A stretch of DNA of 64,000 nucleotides from Nectonema munidae (Eukaryota > Nematomorpha > Nectonematoida > Nectonematidae): contig JAUIRK010000761.1 of NCBI GenBank assembly GCA_030549495.1, positions 288,501 to 352,500 on the forward strand, in the 5' to 3' direction. A program made the position numbers and the translations under genes. Below are positions 53,353-64,000 of the stretch, piece after piece. Numbering within the stretch: position 1 is the stretch's first letter; each line of letters opens with the position of its first letter. The notes under the pieces are model-generated. The model searched no databases, was not told the origin of the DNA, and saw only the letters and a program-made list of their open reading frames with translations.

Positions 53353-54124
53353 GTTTCGTATGTGCATAATTTGATAAAAATTAATTATTAAAGACTAGGT
53401 TTATCTTTCAATTTTAAAAGTAAGGGGAGCCAACGATATATTTAAAAAGAATAAATATTTTTTGATTTGAACATTTTTTGATTCTTTGATTATTCGACAA
53501 ATATAATATTTAAAATCGTGCAAATTGCAAAGTATAGGTAATAACTTTTGTAACATCGTATGAGGTAGCAAAATATGAACAGAAAGTTTGATATTTTTTA
53601 AAGAATATTTTTCGATTCTTTTATTACAGAATTTTATTTTGATTATTTGACAAATATAATATTTAAAATCGTGCAAATTGCAAAGTATAGGTAATAACTT
53701 TTGTAACATCGTATGAGGTAGCAAAATATGAACAGAAAGTTTGGTATTTTTTGATTTTTTAAAGAATATTTTTCGATTCTTTGATATGAATTATCGCGGT
53801 ATACAGGTTGGAGATGAACCATCGTAGTATATAGGTATAATGTATATAGGTAATAACTTATGTAGCATCGTCTCCCCGAATGAGGTATATCAAATCTTAC
53901 ATCTAGCAGAATGTGAACAGAAAGTTGAACATTGTCTCCCTAGTTATTTGTACATGGAATAGAAACCATCGTAGTATACAGGTTGAAGATGAATCATAGT
54001 AGTATACAGGTTAGAGATGAATCATCGTAGTATACAGGTTGGAGATGAATCATTGTAGTATATAGTTTGGAGATGAATCATCGTAGAATACAGGTTGGAG
54101 AAGAATCATCGTAATATACGGGTT
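52638..54124. repeat. Near-perfect palindrome, arms about 715 bp, 62-bp spacer
   Basis: 52638-53352 and 53415-54124 are reverse complements differing at only a few positions by eye, including shared rare minisatellite variants (cgtagaatacagg, cgtaatatacggg). Spacer 53353-53414 is unique except for its homologue in copy G. Confidence 0.92.
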
Positions 54125-54171
54125 GGAGATAACACGCAAGTTGTCTACCCGCGTTCAACCGTACAGGTTAT

Positions 54172-54175
<4 letters not shown>
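53415..54175 (+). mobile_element. 28-bp-minisatellite family, copy C, short arm
   Basis: Forward arm: core, conserved block, about seven variant minisatellite units (53795-54125), then acccgcgttcaaccgtacag. It is cut off at 54175 by a TA repeat, so the body and terminal hairpin of this arm are missing. Confidence 0.8.

Positions 54176-54235
<60 letters not shown>
54174..54235. repeat. (TA)n microsatellite
   Basis: About 30 uninterrupted TA units at the truncated edge of copy C. Confidence 0.97.
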
Positions 54236-54241
<6 letters not shown>

Positions 54242-54364
54242 GTTGTATTTCAAAGTGAGGATGTTGAACATAGATTTTATGTACAAATTGATACGAACAG
54301 AGAAACAATAACTTCATAAGAAGGTCTCAAAATTTGGGCTTATTCTATTCTTTCATAAATGCAA

Positions 54365-56709
54365 TTTACACTTATCACATAAAAATATTGTATGGTCTTT
54401 GCAAATAAATTTAGTACATACACTGCATTTTCTAGTGCCCCTTTTTCTAGTCTTGCAATCAGTATCCCCTCATAGTAGATGTTGAAGGAGTCTCAGCACT
54501 GTTACTGAAACCGTAAAAAGACAATAAGTAGACGAGTAAATAATGTATGAGAAGACGCATTACTTCTAGCAAGTAACTCCTTCCAACTCAATCCATCAAA
54601 AATGCTCAATCAAAGGACTCGTAAGTTATTAGCTGGGAGCAATCGCGGGTAATTCCAGGCTCTTCTCGCCGCTGTACAACACAATCAAAGGGCAGGTACT
54701 AGACAAATTATCCTGGAAGAAGGCACGGACAAGAGACTCGCCAATGGCAAAGCGAAATGGCCCACATTCGTAGACGCAACTCCTTGGCAGATCGCCATCC
54801 AAAGCAGACGCACCACTTGGATCATCAAGACGAACAAACTACCGACTGAATTCCTGGCGTTCCTCATCGCAATCGCAAAACGCAAGGAAGATGAAGCCAT
54901 CATCTCAGATTGATTCCACAACCGCCATATCGGCAATGAGGAATATGGGATCGAAGGAGCGCACCATTCAGAAACTACTCTTGATGACCAAGGATGCCTT
55001 AAAAAGAAAAATCAAAGAAACGGACATCTCGTATATTCCGTCTCTTCTCAACCCAGCTGATAGACCGTCAAGGGTTCAAATACCTTAAGTATATAAGGCT
55101 GAGCCTGCGACGGTCTACTCACATCTTTACTTCTAACTCAACGCGCTCTCTCACTCACGCTACTCGTTACAACCCCCGCATACTCTCTACAATGACTGAT
55201 GAAAACCCCTCTGCGGAATCCTCATCACGTACTGACGGTTCCTTCGCCATGCTCGCACAAATAATCGAAGAAAATTTACAAAATGTCATACATTTTTCAG
55301 CTAAAAGTAGGCAAAGATGCTTTATGAAAGACTTTCTTCCTCCTCTTGCAACTGTAGGATCGTTGGATTTCATAATAACCCAACTGTTATGCGCAGCAAT
55401 ATCGAAAACGTTTATGAATATAGCTACTGGCCATCTTCTCAACGATTTATAACAACTATAATTTCTTACATTCTATTGAAAATATCAACTCCTGACTTGC
55501 ATTATAGTCCAGTATTGTTTGAGGTTTATTTTTCCGTCCAAACGTATCGATTCTCGAAAATGTTGACTAGATAAAACATAGACAGGTTTAAAATTTTTCT
55601 TGGAATGCTTCCCCGGAATGTAAATCGTCAATGAGGAACTTTGCGTGTATAAAAATCTGCTCTCACATTCACTCAACCCCAAACCTTTCAAATAAGCAGG
55701 CCGTACATGTGGCATGAACCTTGTATTGCTTCTAACCGTACTACAAATCGTATAGTTTTTATTTTTAGCCCACTCACACAATTCATGAGACATAAAGAAT
55801 CTATCTACATAAATACCAGAGCCAGGTGGTAAGCAAGAAAAAGAAACTAATCTTTTAACAATATTACCTGACTTAAAATACTCTTTGTCAGATACAGCTT
55901 TGATAAACCTCACTACAAAATACGAAAAAAGTAATGGAGTCAATGCAGTGATAAATTTTCATTCCATACCTACCTGGCTTAAAACTTTAATTGGCGATCT
56001 GCCTCTATATTTGACCACTTGTTCATCAATTGTCACGCAACTAGATGCTGACCAATATTTATGACAGTTATCAAAAAAACATTTTGAAGGTATCTTATTG
56101 GGGCTAATTTATCGGAAAAATTTCTTACTCTTCTTGAATCAAATGTTATGAAATTTCGGATAAGAATGAATACGTCTCTACTGATTGCAGCTTTCAAAAA
56201 AGGAGTTCCATATTTCTCCCAAAAAAATGCTTGACATAAATTTGTTGATTTTTTGACTGGCCAATATACAGTATGCAAGCAAAATAGGCCAGCAAATGCT
56301 CCATTGAGAATCTTTCGTCAAAAAAATGCTTGTTTCTGTCTGAAATATTTTAAGTTAAGTTTTACCTGTAGTTTTCTTCCATTCGTTCTTTTGTGCAGGT
56401 GAAGATGTGATTGATCATACTTTCGGTAAAAAAAAAGAGTAAAAATTTTCAAAGGATCTCTCAAGATTTCTGCACCACCCTTTGGACCTGGTTTAGAAGT
56501 AAGAATATTTGTTGAAGATCCTTGAACTCCTCTTGGCTCCCAAAAAACTCGGTTCCATCTGGAGCTATGAGAGATTCGTCTCCACTTTCTTCTAATTGTT
56601 CCCCTTCACTTGTGTCTGAATGCATGCTTTCGTATTCACTTTCAGAGAAAACATCCGAACCGGTAGTTTCTCCTTCTTCATTACTTGTATCTAGGCTGGA
56701 GGAGCTCAT
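54365..56709 (-). mobile_element. piggyBac element, DRFF-type, interrupted by a retroelement fossil
   Basis: Start at 56709 (MSSSSLDTSNEEG), acidic region and LIAPDGTEFFGSQEEF. Helical domain at 56278-56080 (PFLKAAISRDVFILIRNF, KLAPIRYLQNVF). Asp1 region at about 56020-56045 (CVTIDEQVVKYRGRS across a break). Core at 55910-55485 with Asp2 in GIYVDRFFMSHELCEW and STVRSNTRFMPH. MRRWPVAIFINVFDIAAHNS is at 55442. The Cys-rich tail (CKTRKRGTRKCSVC, FICKDHTIFLCDKC) is at about 54475-54375, beyond the insert. At least five breaks. Same subfamily as 12296-15848. Confidence 0.85.
54560..55265 (+). mobile_element. Retroelement fossil (RNase H-like end of pol plus next ORF start)
   Basis: Fragment of a reverse-transcribing element inserted between the core and Cys-rich tail of the piggyBac. 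Contains an RNase H-like region (about 54760-55075) with a D-A-T-P start motif and a C-terminal NPADRPSR signature. About 110 bp follow with a TATA-like tatataagg at 55091, then the start of another open frame at 55192. The family is not resolved; an LTR, DIRS-like or pararetrovirus-like origin is possible. It is a broken fragment with a few breaks. Noticeably richer in G/C than its surroundings. Confidence 0.5.
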
Positions 56710-58899
56710 GAAAACAAAAAGAGAGAGTTGGGAGGTAAAAGGTTGCGATGAACAAGCGGAGTAAAGTAATCAATATAAGGAACTGGTATGATCCAAGTTT
56801 CTTCAACTCAAAGCTGGGTATTTCTGCTGTAAGACATCACACAAAAAACTTGCGGTAATAAAAGACACAACGCGCAGAAAAGAAAAAGATCGAAGCACAC
56901 AAATAACGCAAATTGATCATCACAAGAAATTTATTTATATTTCTTTTACTCAACGTTTTATAAATCTCTCAGTAGCATCATATGTCCGTTTGTGAAGAGC
57001 GAAAGAACAATCGATTTATACAAGCAATATATGAAATACAGTTTCCTGACTTATGATGGTACATATGATAGTGCAATCCACTTGATGAGAGACTATCAAT
57101 CTTTTATTTGTATATGCTGCATTCCAATGATTAGACAAAAGCAAAATATGACTGCACTGAATCATTTACTTGTTCTGTATAAAAAACTTTTACTTTGAGA
57201 ATCAATTATCAAGTTCAAATATCAGACAGGGCAAATGGACACCAGTTTCTTACTGTCAAAAAGGGGCTTGCTTTTGTTATGTAGTTTGTACAGCTTTTTT
57301 GATATTTTCACTTTTAGACAACCCATTATATAGTTGAAATGACGCATGATTCGACTATTGCCTTCATATATAAGCTTCGAATATTTGTATAAACTTTATA
57401 TTGTTTATACGTAGAAGCACAAACATCTCTGGAAGTTTTTCCTGTGTAAACAATCAGTTCATCCATGTGAAAATTTTTCAGAGATCACAGTACGATATCT
57501 AGTCATGTTTTCTTCAACTTTGAATAATTCTCGCAAGAAAGATTATATTTACAGTTTGTTGAAAAGAAAAACATATAACAAGAGAAAACGATTGAAATAT
57601 AGATGTGGGTTGTCAATGCAATAAATTTTTTATAGTTTGTTCACAACAACGTTGAACCAACTCAATCCTGCTGTCACGATATCAATATGAGATTTTAGAA
57701 TTTACAAACAAAAGTTCTTGAAAAATATAAAATTAATGAATTGGGTAATTTTCAAACTAAAATGTTTAGAAATAGAAAGTATAAATATCTTTGTTCTAAT
57801 ATAATCTTAATTATCAAAAAAAAAAGTATCAAATTTTTGTAAGAAATAGGTGGCGTTAATCCTAATTTAGACGTAATTTTTTTTGAAAAACTTCACACTT
57901 CAATTTTTTTATTATCTCAAAGAATAAAATACATATAATTTATTATATAGGTCAGATATATTTTATTACAAGTAAAATGACTTTGAAAATTTTGCATGCC
58001 AAAAAAACCCTACTTCATCCTTCTAAGGTTAAAAATCTAATCTTAAAAAGACAGCGAAATTAACTAAAGTACCTGAAAGAATGTGTTTCTATAGTTAAAA
58101 TATCAGAAGAAATGTTTAATCGTCATAGGATGCCTACTGATTAAATTACGTCCTGAAATATTTTAACAGAAATATTAAAATGCGCTATCTTGTAAGTTTG
58201 AAATGATCTATTAACTTCGATTTAATAAAATAAAAAGTAAGAAATTTAATTAGATTCATAAAATTTTGAACATACGTACCTTTCCATTGATTTCAGGGAA
58301 AAGATTTTGCAATAGTGCTTTGAAAATACTTATTATAAAGGTAATACCAATTCTCTTTTGAATGATTAGAACTAAAGCAAGGAAATCCAATCAAAAGATG
58401 CAAATAAAAAAAGTCATAGTGTATCGTTATACTGTTATTACAGTCGGCTCGATAAAAATCACCAAACTGAGAAAATATCACAATAACAATTCAGAAAGCG
58501 CATAAACTATAAAATTCATTGCAGTTAAAAAGGACTTTAAAAATATTATTTTATGTTGATTACAAATTTCTTTCATCTAAATTAATCTCACCTCTTCTAG
58601 AGATTTTAACATTGTTGTGAGAACAACAGAAAAAAACTGAAGGCTGAATCTTTTATTCAACAAAAATCTACTTTGCAAAATGAAGTGATTTCTGTAGTAA
58701 AAAGGCAAACAGCTTAGTTTATTATTGCGTATTTGATAAACAAGAAGAAAAGGGATGTTATGGTGCAACATTCAAATGATGTAATTTGATTATATTACAA
58801 TCTCACCTTTAAGAAGAAATTGTTTAACACATTTCATACTGGTATTTGTTCTCTACTTGTTCTTCTTAGTATTAGAACTTCGTTGACCTCTTCTTCGCC
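56710..58899. other. No recognisable feature
   Basis: AT-rich. Open frames at 56992-57198 and on the minus strand near 58293-58771 show no similarity or motif I recognise. Confidence 0.45.
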
Positions 58900-59232
58900 A
58901 GAATCTTTATCGCAACTAGTTTCTGGAACTTGTAAGGAGACATCTTGGCTTCAAGGAGCGAGTCCAACATGTTTCAGAGCTACCTTGTTTTCGTTAAATC
59001 TCACTTTTACACACTAGATCCAAACCAATTTTACCTGAGGGTTAGCTTTTGATATTATGTTGTTAATGGTATTTCTTTGAAACTTTATGTATAAGTTTGT
59101 GGGAAATCTACTATCGTGAGTGCTTATGACTTCTACTTTTTGCCTCAGGGCGACATTTGAAGGAAAGCCTTCGCTTACCACTGTTGGGCTTTTTACTCCA
59201 TTTTGTTAATTCAATCTTATTTTCCTCCATAA
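58900..59232 (-). pseudogene. Possible HTH start of a pogo/Tigger transposase
   Basis: From 59232 the minus strand reads MEENKIELTKWSKKPNSGKR then, after a shift, LRQKVEVISTHDSRF and INNIISKANPQ. This resembles the psq-type HTH of CENP-B/pogo transposases (K-V-E-V-I, N-I-I). No DDE core follows. Confidence 0.3.
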
Positions 59233-59314
59233 TGAAAATATATAACAAACAAAAAAATCTTCAGTTAATTAAAGTTAATTGTTAGTACTTTCGGTACTTA
59301 TGGGTTATCTCCCT

Positions 59315-59330
59315 CCCCCCCCCCCCCCCC
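59315..59330. repeat. Poly-C tract
   Basis: About 16 consecutive C, preceded by ccct. Confidence 0.95.
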
Positions 59331-59451
59331 ACTCTAAAATTTTTTTATTTGAATTTAAATAATGAGTAAAAATAATAAATTACTTGTTTAAACAGGAGTC
59401 CAATACATATTTATTACATACAATACATATTTTATACATACAATATCAGAC

Positions 59452-59680
59452 GTCTGGCAAGACCTCCGGGGAGACAAATTGCCAGCCTTATTATATATTT
59501 AAATGTGTAAATCGTAAAATGCTAAAAAAAATATACTTAAAATAAAAATTTTCAAAAAATATTTTACATACATATTGAAAGCCACATTTCAAAAATTCTA
59601 CCTAAAAGTTCAAAAACTTAACTTTGAAATTGCAGTTTTATTTCATAAAAACTATATGATTGGTTGAAATGTTTATGTAA
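59452..59680 (-). mobile_element. 28-bp-minisatellite family, copy E (terminal piece)
   Basis: Same as 49690-49915: the hairpin (one mismatch: gacgtctggcaagacctc), ggggagacaa, ttgccagcc, atttaaatgtgtaaatcgta and the poly-A-rich arm to atgattggttgaaat. It stops where the Helitron 5' end begins. Confidence 0.85.
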
Positions 59681-62017
59681 TCTAATAATTTCAAGCGAAT
59701 CATATATATATGTAGGTATATATATTACCCCGAACCTTTTTTCCTTTTTACTTTTAGCATTCAAAGTCAAATAACTTTTAGAATAAAAAAGTTTTTTCCA
59801 AGCTATAAAATCTTTATCTACCTCATTTCTGGAGCGCTATCACCTGGTCTAAGTTAAATGACCTGAGAGAGAGTTCATTGACCCGTACATGAACTCTAAA
59901 TTTTCTCACTTTTTCAATTCCCGCGAGATGTTTCAATAATTTTTAAAAAAATTTCAAGTGAGTTAAAGTACTTTTATAAATAAATGATTTTGTCAAAAAA
60001 ATTTCGAAAAAAAATAACATTTTTTATAAAAAAGGTTTGAATTTTTAAAAAGTTGACATTTTTGATTCAAAAATTTTACATCAAAAGAAAATTTTTTTTT
60101 CAAATTTTTACATCATCTTATTTAAAATCGCTTATATTTTATTTTAAAATTTTGAAAAATATTTATTTTTGATATATTTTTTTTGATTTTAACAATTTTT
60201 AAAAAAACTTTGTGTCAATATTTTCAAATTTTTAACTTTTAAAGAAAACTTTATGCGAGAAATTTTTTAAAAAACCTTTTAAACCATGCCTATCTTAAAG
60301 AGCTCAGGTTTTTAAAATCTGAGTTTTTACAATCTTTTACATCCTTTTATCTACATTTTTGAATTATTTTTGGTTTTTAAAAAAATTAAAAAAATTTTTT
60401 TATAAGCCCTTGAACAATATGCACAATTTTGCTATGTTTCACTATATTTTGGCGTGTAAAATAAAAAATTTAATATTTTTTTTCATTTTTTTTGCATATT
60501 CATAAAATAAACCTATTATTTAACCATACTACGGTGAATAAATTGGAAAATATTTTTTTTTCATTTTTTTAAAAAATTGTTAGGGTTACACCAACAAAAT
60601 TTTTGAAAAATTTCAAACTTATCCAATTTTTAATTTTAATATCTTATTTTAAAGGAAATTATATACTGATTATGAAAATGAAAAAATATTTTAAATTAAT
60701 TTTTTTTAAATACTTTTTTTAGCCTTTGAACTTGAAAAAATGACAAAAATTCCAACTTTGACCTCAAAAAAATTAAAAATCAATCGATTCATTTCAAACA
60801 AATTACATATTCGGAATCAGCGTATCAAACTCTACCAGAATACGTTTTAAAATTTTTGAATTTTCCATTTTTTTAATTTTTGATTTTTCAGGCCCTTTCA
60901 AATGACCTTAAAATTGGGACTTCACATATATTCAACAAAAAAGCAAGTTTTATATATTTTTAGAATCCTCTTATCATTCTAAATAACAATATTAACTTTA
61001 ATTTATCATAAATTTTTAATTCAAAAAAAATTCATATATATTTGTATATTTTGTATATACGTGTATAATGTACTTAATTTAACCAATCAAAAAATTCATT
61101 TGCATTAAAAAATTTTACATTCTCAATATATCCAATTCAATTAATGGCTGATGGGTTTATTTATTCTTCTCAGGAAGATAATAAATTTTTGTTATATTTC
61201 AAATTAAGAGTTTTCAATAGATTTAGTAGGAATCTATTTTTATTTAAATAAATAGGTCTTTCTAATTTTGATTAAGGTTTTTTAGATTTTATATAGATTA
61301 CATATTATTTATTTATAATGTCTGCTTTAATTTATTTTTAATGATAATCTAAATATCAACGTTTTTTAGAGGTACCAATGATGTTAACGGAGGAACGAAT
61401 GATTTTTACGGGTTTGTTCAGATCTATATCATAGGGTAGCAATGATCTTTAACAGAACTTAACTCTCAGGGGTACCAATGATCTTTAACTGGACGTAGAA
61501 TCACGGTAGTACCAGTTATCATTTTAAGGACCTAGAATCACGGAGATACAAATGATCTTTTACAGGACCTAGAATCAACGAGGTACCAATGATATTTTAC
61601 AGGACCTAGATTTATGGGGGTACCAATGATTTTTAACAGGACCTAAAATCACCATACCAATTATCTTTCACAGGAGCTAGAATCAAGCGCGTATCAATAA
61701 TCTTTAATAGGACCTAAAATCACAATACCGATGATCTTTGAAAACACGTAGAATCATGGGGGTACCAAGGATCTTTTACAGGACCTAGAATCACGTGGTA
61801 CCAAGGATCTTTTACAGGACCAAGAATCACAATACCAATCATCTTTAACAGGACCTAGAATCACGCGGTACCAATGATCTTTTAGTGGAGTTAGAATTTT
61901 ACTAATGATCTTTAAGTGGACCTAGAATTTACCAATGATCTTTAAGTGGACCTAGATTTTTGGGACCTAGAATCCTACGTCTCGAGCGAAGCGAGAGACA
62001 AACAGGGGACCGGCTAG
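59681..62017 (+). mobile_element. Non-autonomous Helitron, both ends
   Basis: The 5' end is A|TCTAATAATTTC at 59681. The 3' end is a hairpin (61979-61999, stem GTCTC/GAGAC) followed 14 bp later by CTAG at 62014-62017 and then T. These are the canonical Helitron features: 5' TC, 3' hairpin and CTRR, insertion between A and T. There is no Rep/helicase coding region. The interior is AT-rich and carries a 3' minisatellite. Partial copies on the minus strand lie at 23740-24255 and 44701-45500. It appears inserted at the edge of copy E. Confidence 0.85.
61368..61975 (+). repeat. Degenerate 36-bp minisatellite, about 17 units
   Basis: Unit approximately ggtaccaatgatctttaaca followed by ggacctagaatcacg. 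Occupies the last 600 bp of the Helitron before the terminal hairpin. About five inverted units of the same repeat are at 44712-44865. Confidence 0.9.
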
Positions 62018-62296
62018 TCTTCTAATATATAATAATTTCAAGCGAATCATATATATATATATAATTTGTATATTACCCAGAACCGATTTTCTTTTTACTT
62101 TTAGCATTCAAAGTCAAATTACTTTTACAATAAAAAAGTTTTTTCCAAGCTATAAAATGTTCATCTACCTCATTTCTGGAGCGCTATCACGTAGTCTAAG
62201 TTAAATGACTTGAGAGTGAGTTCATTGACCCGCACCTGAACTCTAAATTTTCTCACTTTTTCAATTCCCGCGAGATATTTCAAAAAATTTTAAAAA
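62018..62296 (+). mobile_element. Second Helitron, 5' end only, in tandem
   Basis: Starts TCTTCTAATATATAATAATT directly after the CTAG of the first Helitron and matches its first 280 bp (ttcaagcgaatcatatatat, ggagcgctatcac, gagttcattgacccg, ttcccgcgagat). It breaks off at 62296 into minisatellite sequence. Confidence 0.88.
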
Positions 62297-62850
62297 CCTG
62301 TATTCTACGATGATTCATCTCCAACCTCTATACTACGATGATTCATCTCCAACCTCTATACTACGATGATTCATCTCCAACCTCTATACTACGATGTTTC
62401 ATCTCCAACCTGTATACTACGATGATTCATCTCCAACCTGTATACTACGATGATTCATCTCCAACCTGTATACTACGATGGTTTCTATTCCATGTACAAA
62501 TGACTAGAAAGACAATGTTCAACTTTCTGTTCACATTTTGCTAGATGTAAGATTTGATATACCTCATTCGGGGAGACGATGCTACATAAGTTATTACCTA
62601 TATACTACGATGGTTCATCTCCAACCTGTATACAGCGATGATTCATCTCCAAACCTATCAGTTCATATTTTGCTAGATGTAAGATTTGATATACTTCATT
62701 CGGGGGAGGATGTTAGATAAGTTATTACCTATATTTTTGCCATTTTTTCACGATATTAAATAATATAATTTATCAAATAATCAAAATAAAATTCTGTATT
62801 CAAAGAATCGAAAAATATTCTTTAAAAAATCAAAAAATATGAAACTTTCC
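62297..62850 (-). mobile_element. 28-bp-minisatellite family, copy F
   Basis: Seven minisatellite units (62297-62485) followed by the conserved block (tcatttgtac complement, ctagatgtaagatttgatat twice, gggagacgatgctacataag) and the core-proximal part (tcaaataatcaaaataaaat, caaagaatcgaaaaatattc). Ends before the palindrome centre, where a 147-bp tandem repeat takes over. Confidence 0.85.
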
Positions 62851-62856
62851 TATACT

Positions 62857-63541
62857 CATTTTTTACATTTAGGATTTGAAAATACCTATAAGTGATCAAA
62901 TTTGCGGTTTACTTCTAAAAATTGTCTCCAAAAACATTCCTTCAAATTTTACGTAAAATATATGTGTTATACTAAATCGGCCATGCTGGTTTCATTTCTA
63001 GACTCATTTTTACATTTAGGTTTTGAAAATACCTATAAGTTATTAAATTTGCGGTTTACTTCTAAAAATTGTCTCCAAAAACATTCCTTCAAATTTTACA
63101 TAATATGTGTTATACTAAATCGGCCATGCTGGTTTCATTTCTAGACTCATTTTTACATTTAGGATTTGAAAATACCTATAAGTGATCAAATTTACGGTTT
63201 ACTTCTAAAAATTGTCTCCAAAAACATTCCTTCAAATTTTACATAAAATATATGTATTATACTAAATCCGCCATATTGGTTTCATTTCTAGACTCATTTT
63301 TACATTTAGGATTTGAAAATACCTATAAGTGTTAATCAAATTTGGGTTTACTTCTAAAAATTGTCTCCAAAAACATTCCTTCAAATTTTACATAAAATAT
63401 TTGTGTTATACTAAATCCGCCATATTGGTTTCATTTCTAGACTCAGTTTTTACATTTAGGATTTGAAAATACTTATAAGTGTTAATCAAATTTGCGATTT
63501 ACCTCTAAAAATTATCTCCAAAAACATTCCTTCAAATTTCT
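62857..63541 (+). repeat. Tandem repeat, unit about 147 bp, about 4.6 copies
   Basis: acatttaggatttgaaaata recurs at 62865, 63012 (one change), 63155, 63302 and 63452: spacings 147, 143, 147 and 150. The unit also contains ttctaaaaattgtctccaaa and tggtttcatttctagactca. The last unit breaks off near 63541. Open reading across units is a by-product of the repeat. Confidence 0.95.
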
Positions 63542-64000
63542 TCAAAAATGGGGGCGAAAAGCCAAATAATATTACCCCAAATAATTTTGGATTTTTTTAA
63601 ACTAGTGTACGTTATGTAATTAAAATATTTTAGCTGAAAGTATAGTTTTTAAATTTCATCAATTTTGAAAAAAGATATAAGTAGTCTTATAAATTTAGGT
63701 ATGCGCTGAATACACTCTATTTTAAAGGATTGTTGACTATTTGTTCTCTCGTGGTATTTTCAGGCCAGTAATTTTGAAAATTATAAGAAAAATTTCGCTC
63801 CCCCCCTCCCGAATAATTTAAAGGATGTACACCCCTCTCGATATCGCTTGCACATAACCCTTCTCCATCTCAATATAAATTCTGCTACTCTATGAAATAT
63901 AAGATTTGAAGTTTTATTTTCAATAATTAAATACTCTAAAAATCAGTAAGTTATTCATAGTAGTATAGCTTCTTTATGAATATGAATTTGTATATGTTAA
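63542..64000. other. No recognisable feature
   Basis: AT-rich with short C runs at about 63801. Nothing identified. Confidence 0.5.

Noticed and set aside
54095-54319. Open frame through the TA repeat
   Set aside because: Alternating Tyr-Ile codons come from the microsatellite.
62338-62720. Protein-coding frames over the minisatellite and conserved block
   Set aside because: The open reading frames follow the repeat period and are not related to any family.
62902-63144. Protein-coding frame over the 147-bp repeat
   Set aside because: Open by repetition; it breaks in the neighbouring units.

Overview
The window is strongly AT-rich eukaryotic DNA, from an invertebrate animal. The arguments are spliced genes with very small introns, a metazoan-type ceramide glucosyltransferase, and dense decayed DNA transposons (piggyBac, hAT, pogo/Tigger, Helitron), LINEs and tRNA-derived SINEs. 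The transposon mix recalls arthropods such as crustaceans or chelicerates, or cnidarians. I cannot name the species.

Host gene. One host gene is clear: UGCG (GlcT), ceramide glucosyltransferase of family GT21, on the + strand. Six exons lie at 16489-16563, 16621-16722, 32611-32723, 32772-33037, 38409-38598 and 48781-48960. Every splice junction is in phase, and the stop is followed by a poly(A) signal about 105 bp later. The N-terminal exons, about 85-90 residues by comparison with the human protein, lie outside the window or were not found. Two introns are 57 and 48 bp; the other three are about 15.9, 5.4 and 10.2 kb and are packed with transposons. Nearly everything else between 16.5 and 49 kb is therefore intronic mobile DNA.

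Left region (1-16.4 kb): a hAT-type MITE, a decayed piggyBac, a 5'-truncated LINE interrupted by a second piggyBac, a 2.8 kb repeat carrying a 28-bp minisatellite, and a third, fairly well preserved piggyBac that itself carries a MITE and a long hairpin. Intron 2 (16.7-32.6 kb): a Tigger-like element with both ends, a pogo-like element with a PCNA-binding motif, two PGBD-type piggyBacs, an unclassified transposase-like element, a SINE, and further copies of the 28-bp-minisatellite family. Intron 4: a hAT with perfect 8-bp target duplications. Intron 5: two unclassified multi-copy families, a hAT nested in a LINE, Helitron sequence, a SINE, and a second-strand copy of part of UGCG exon 5 embedded in a rearranged transposon.

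Right region (49-64 kb): a large palindromic copy of the 28-bp-minisatellite family, a piggyBac interrupted by a retroelement fossil, a non-autonomous Helitron with a canonical 3' end directly abutting the 5' end of a second one, and a tandem repeat of about 147 bp at the edge.

The most unusual material is (1) the interspersed family built as a head-to-head palindrome of arms that carry a 28-bp minisatellite and end in a hairpin, with at least seven pieces in the window; and (2) the duplicated UGCG exon fragment flanked by inverted transposon arms, which looks like template-switch repair. All coordinates were read by eye; no alignment or database search was run.
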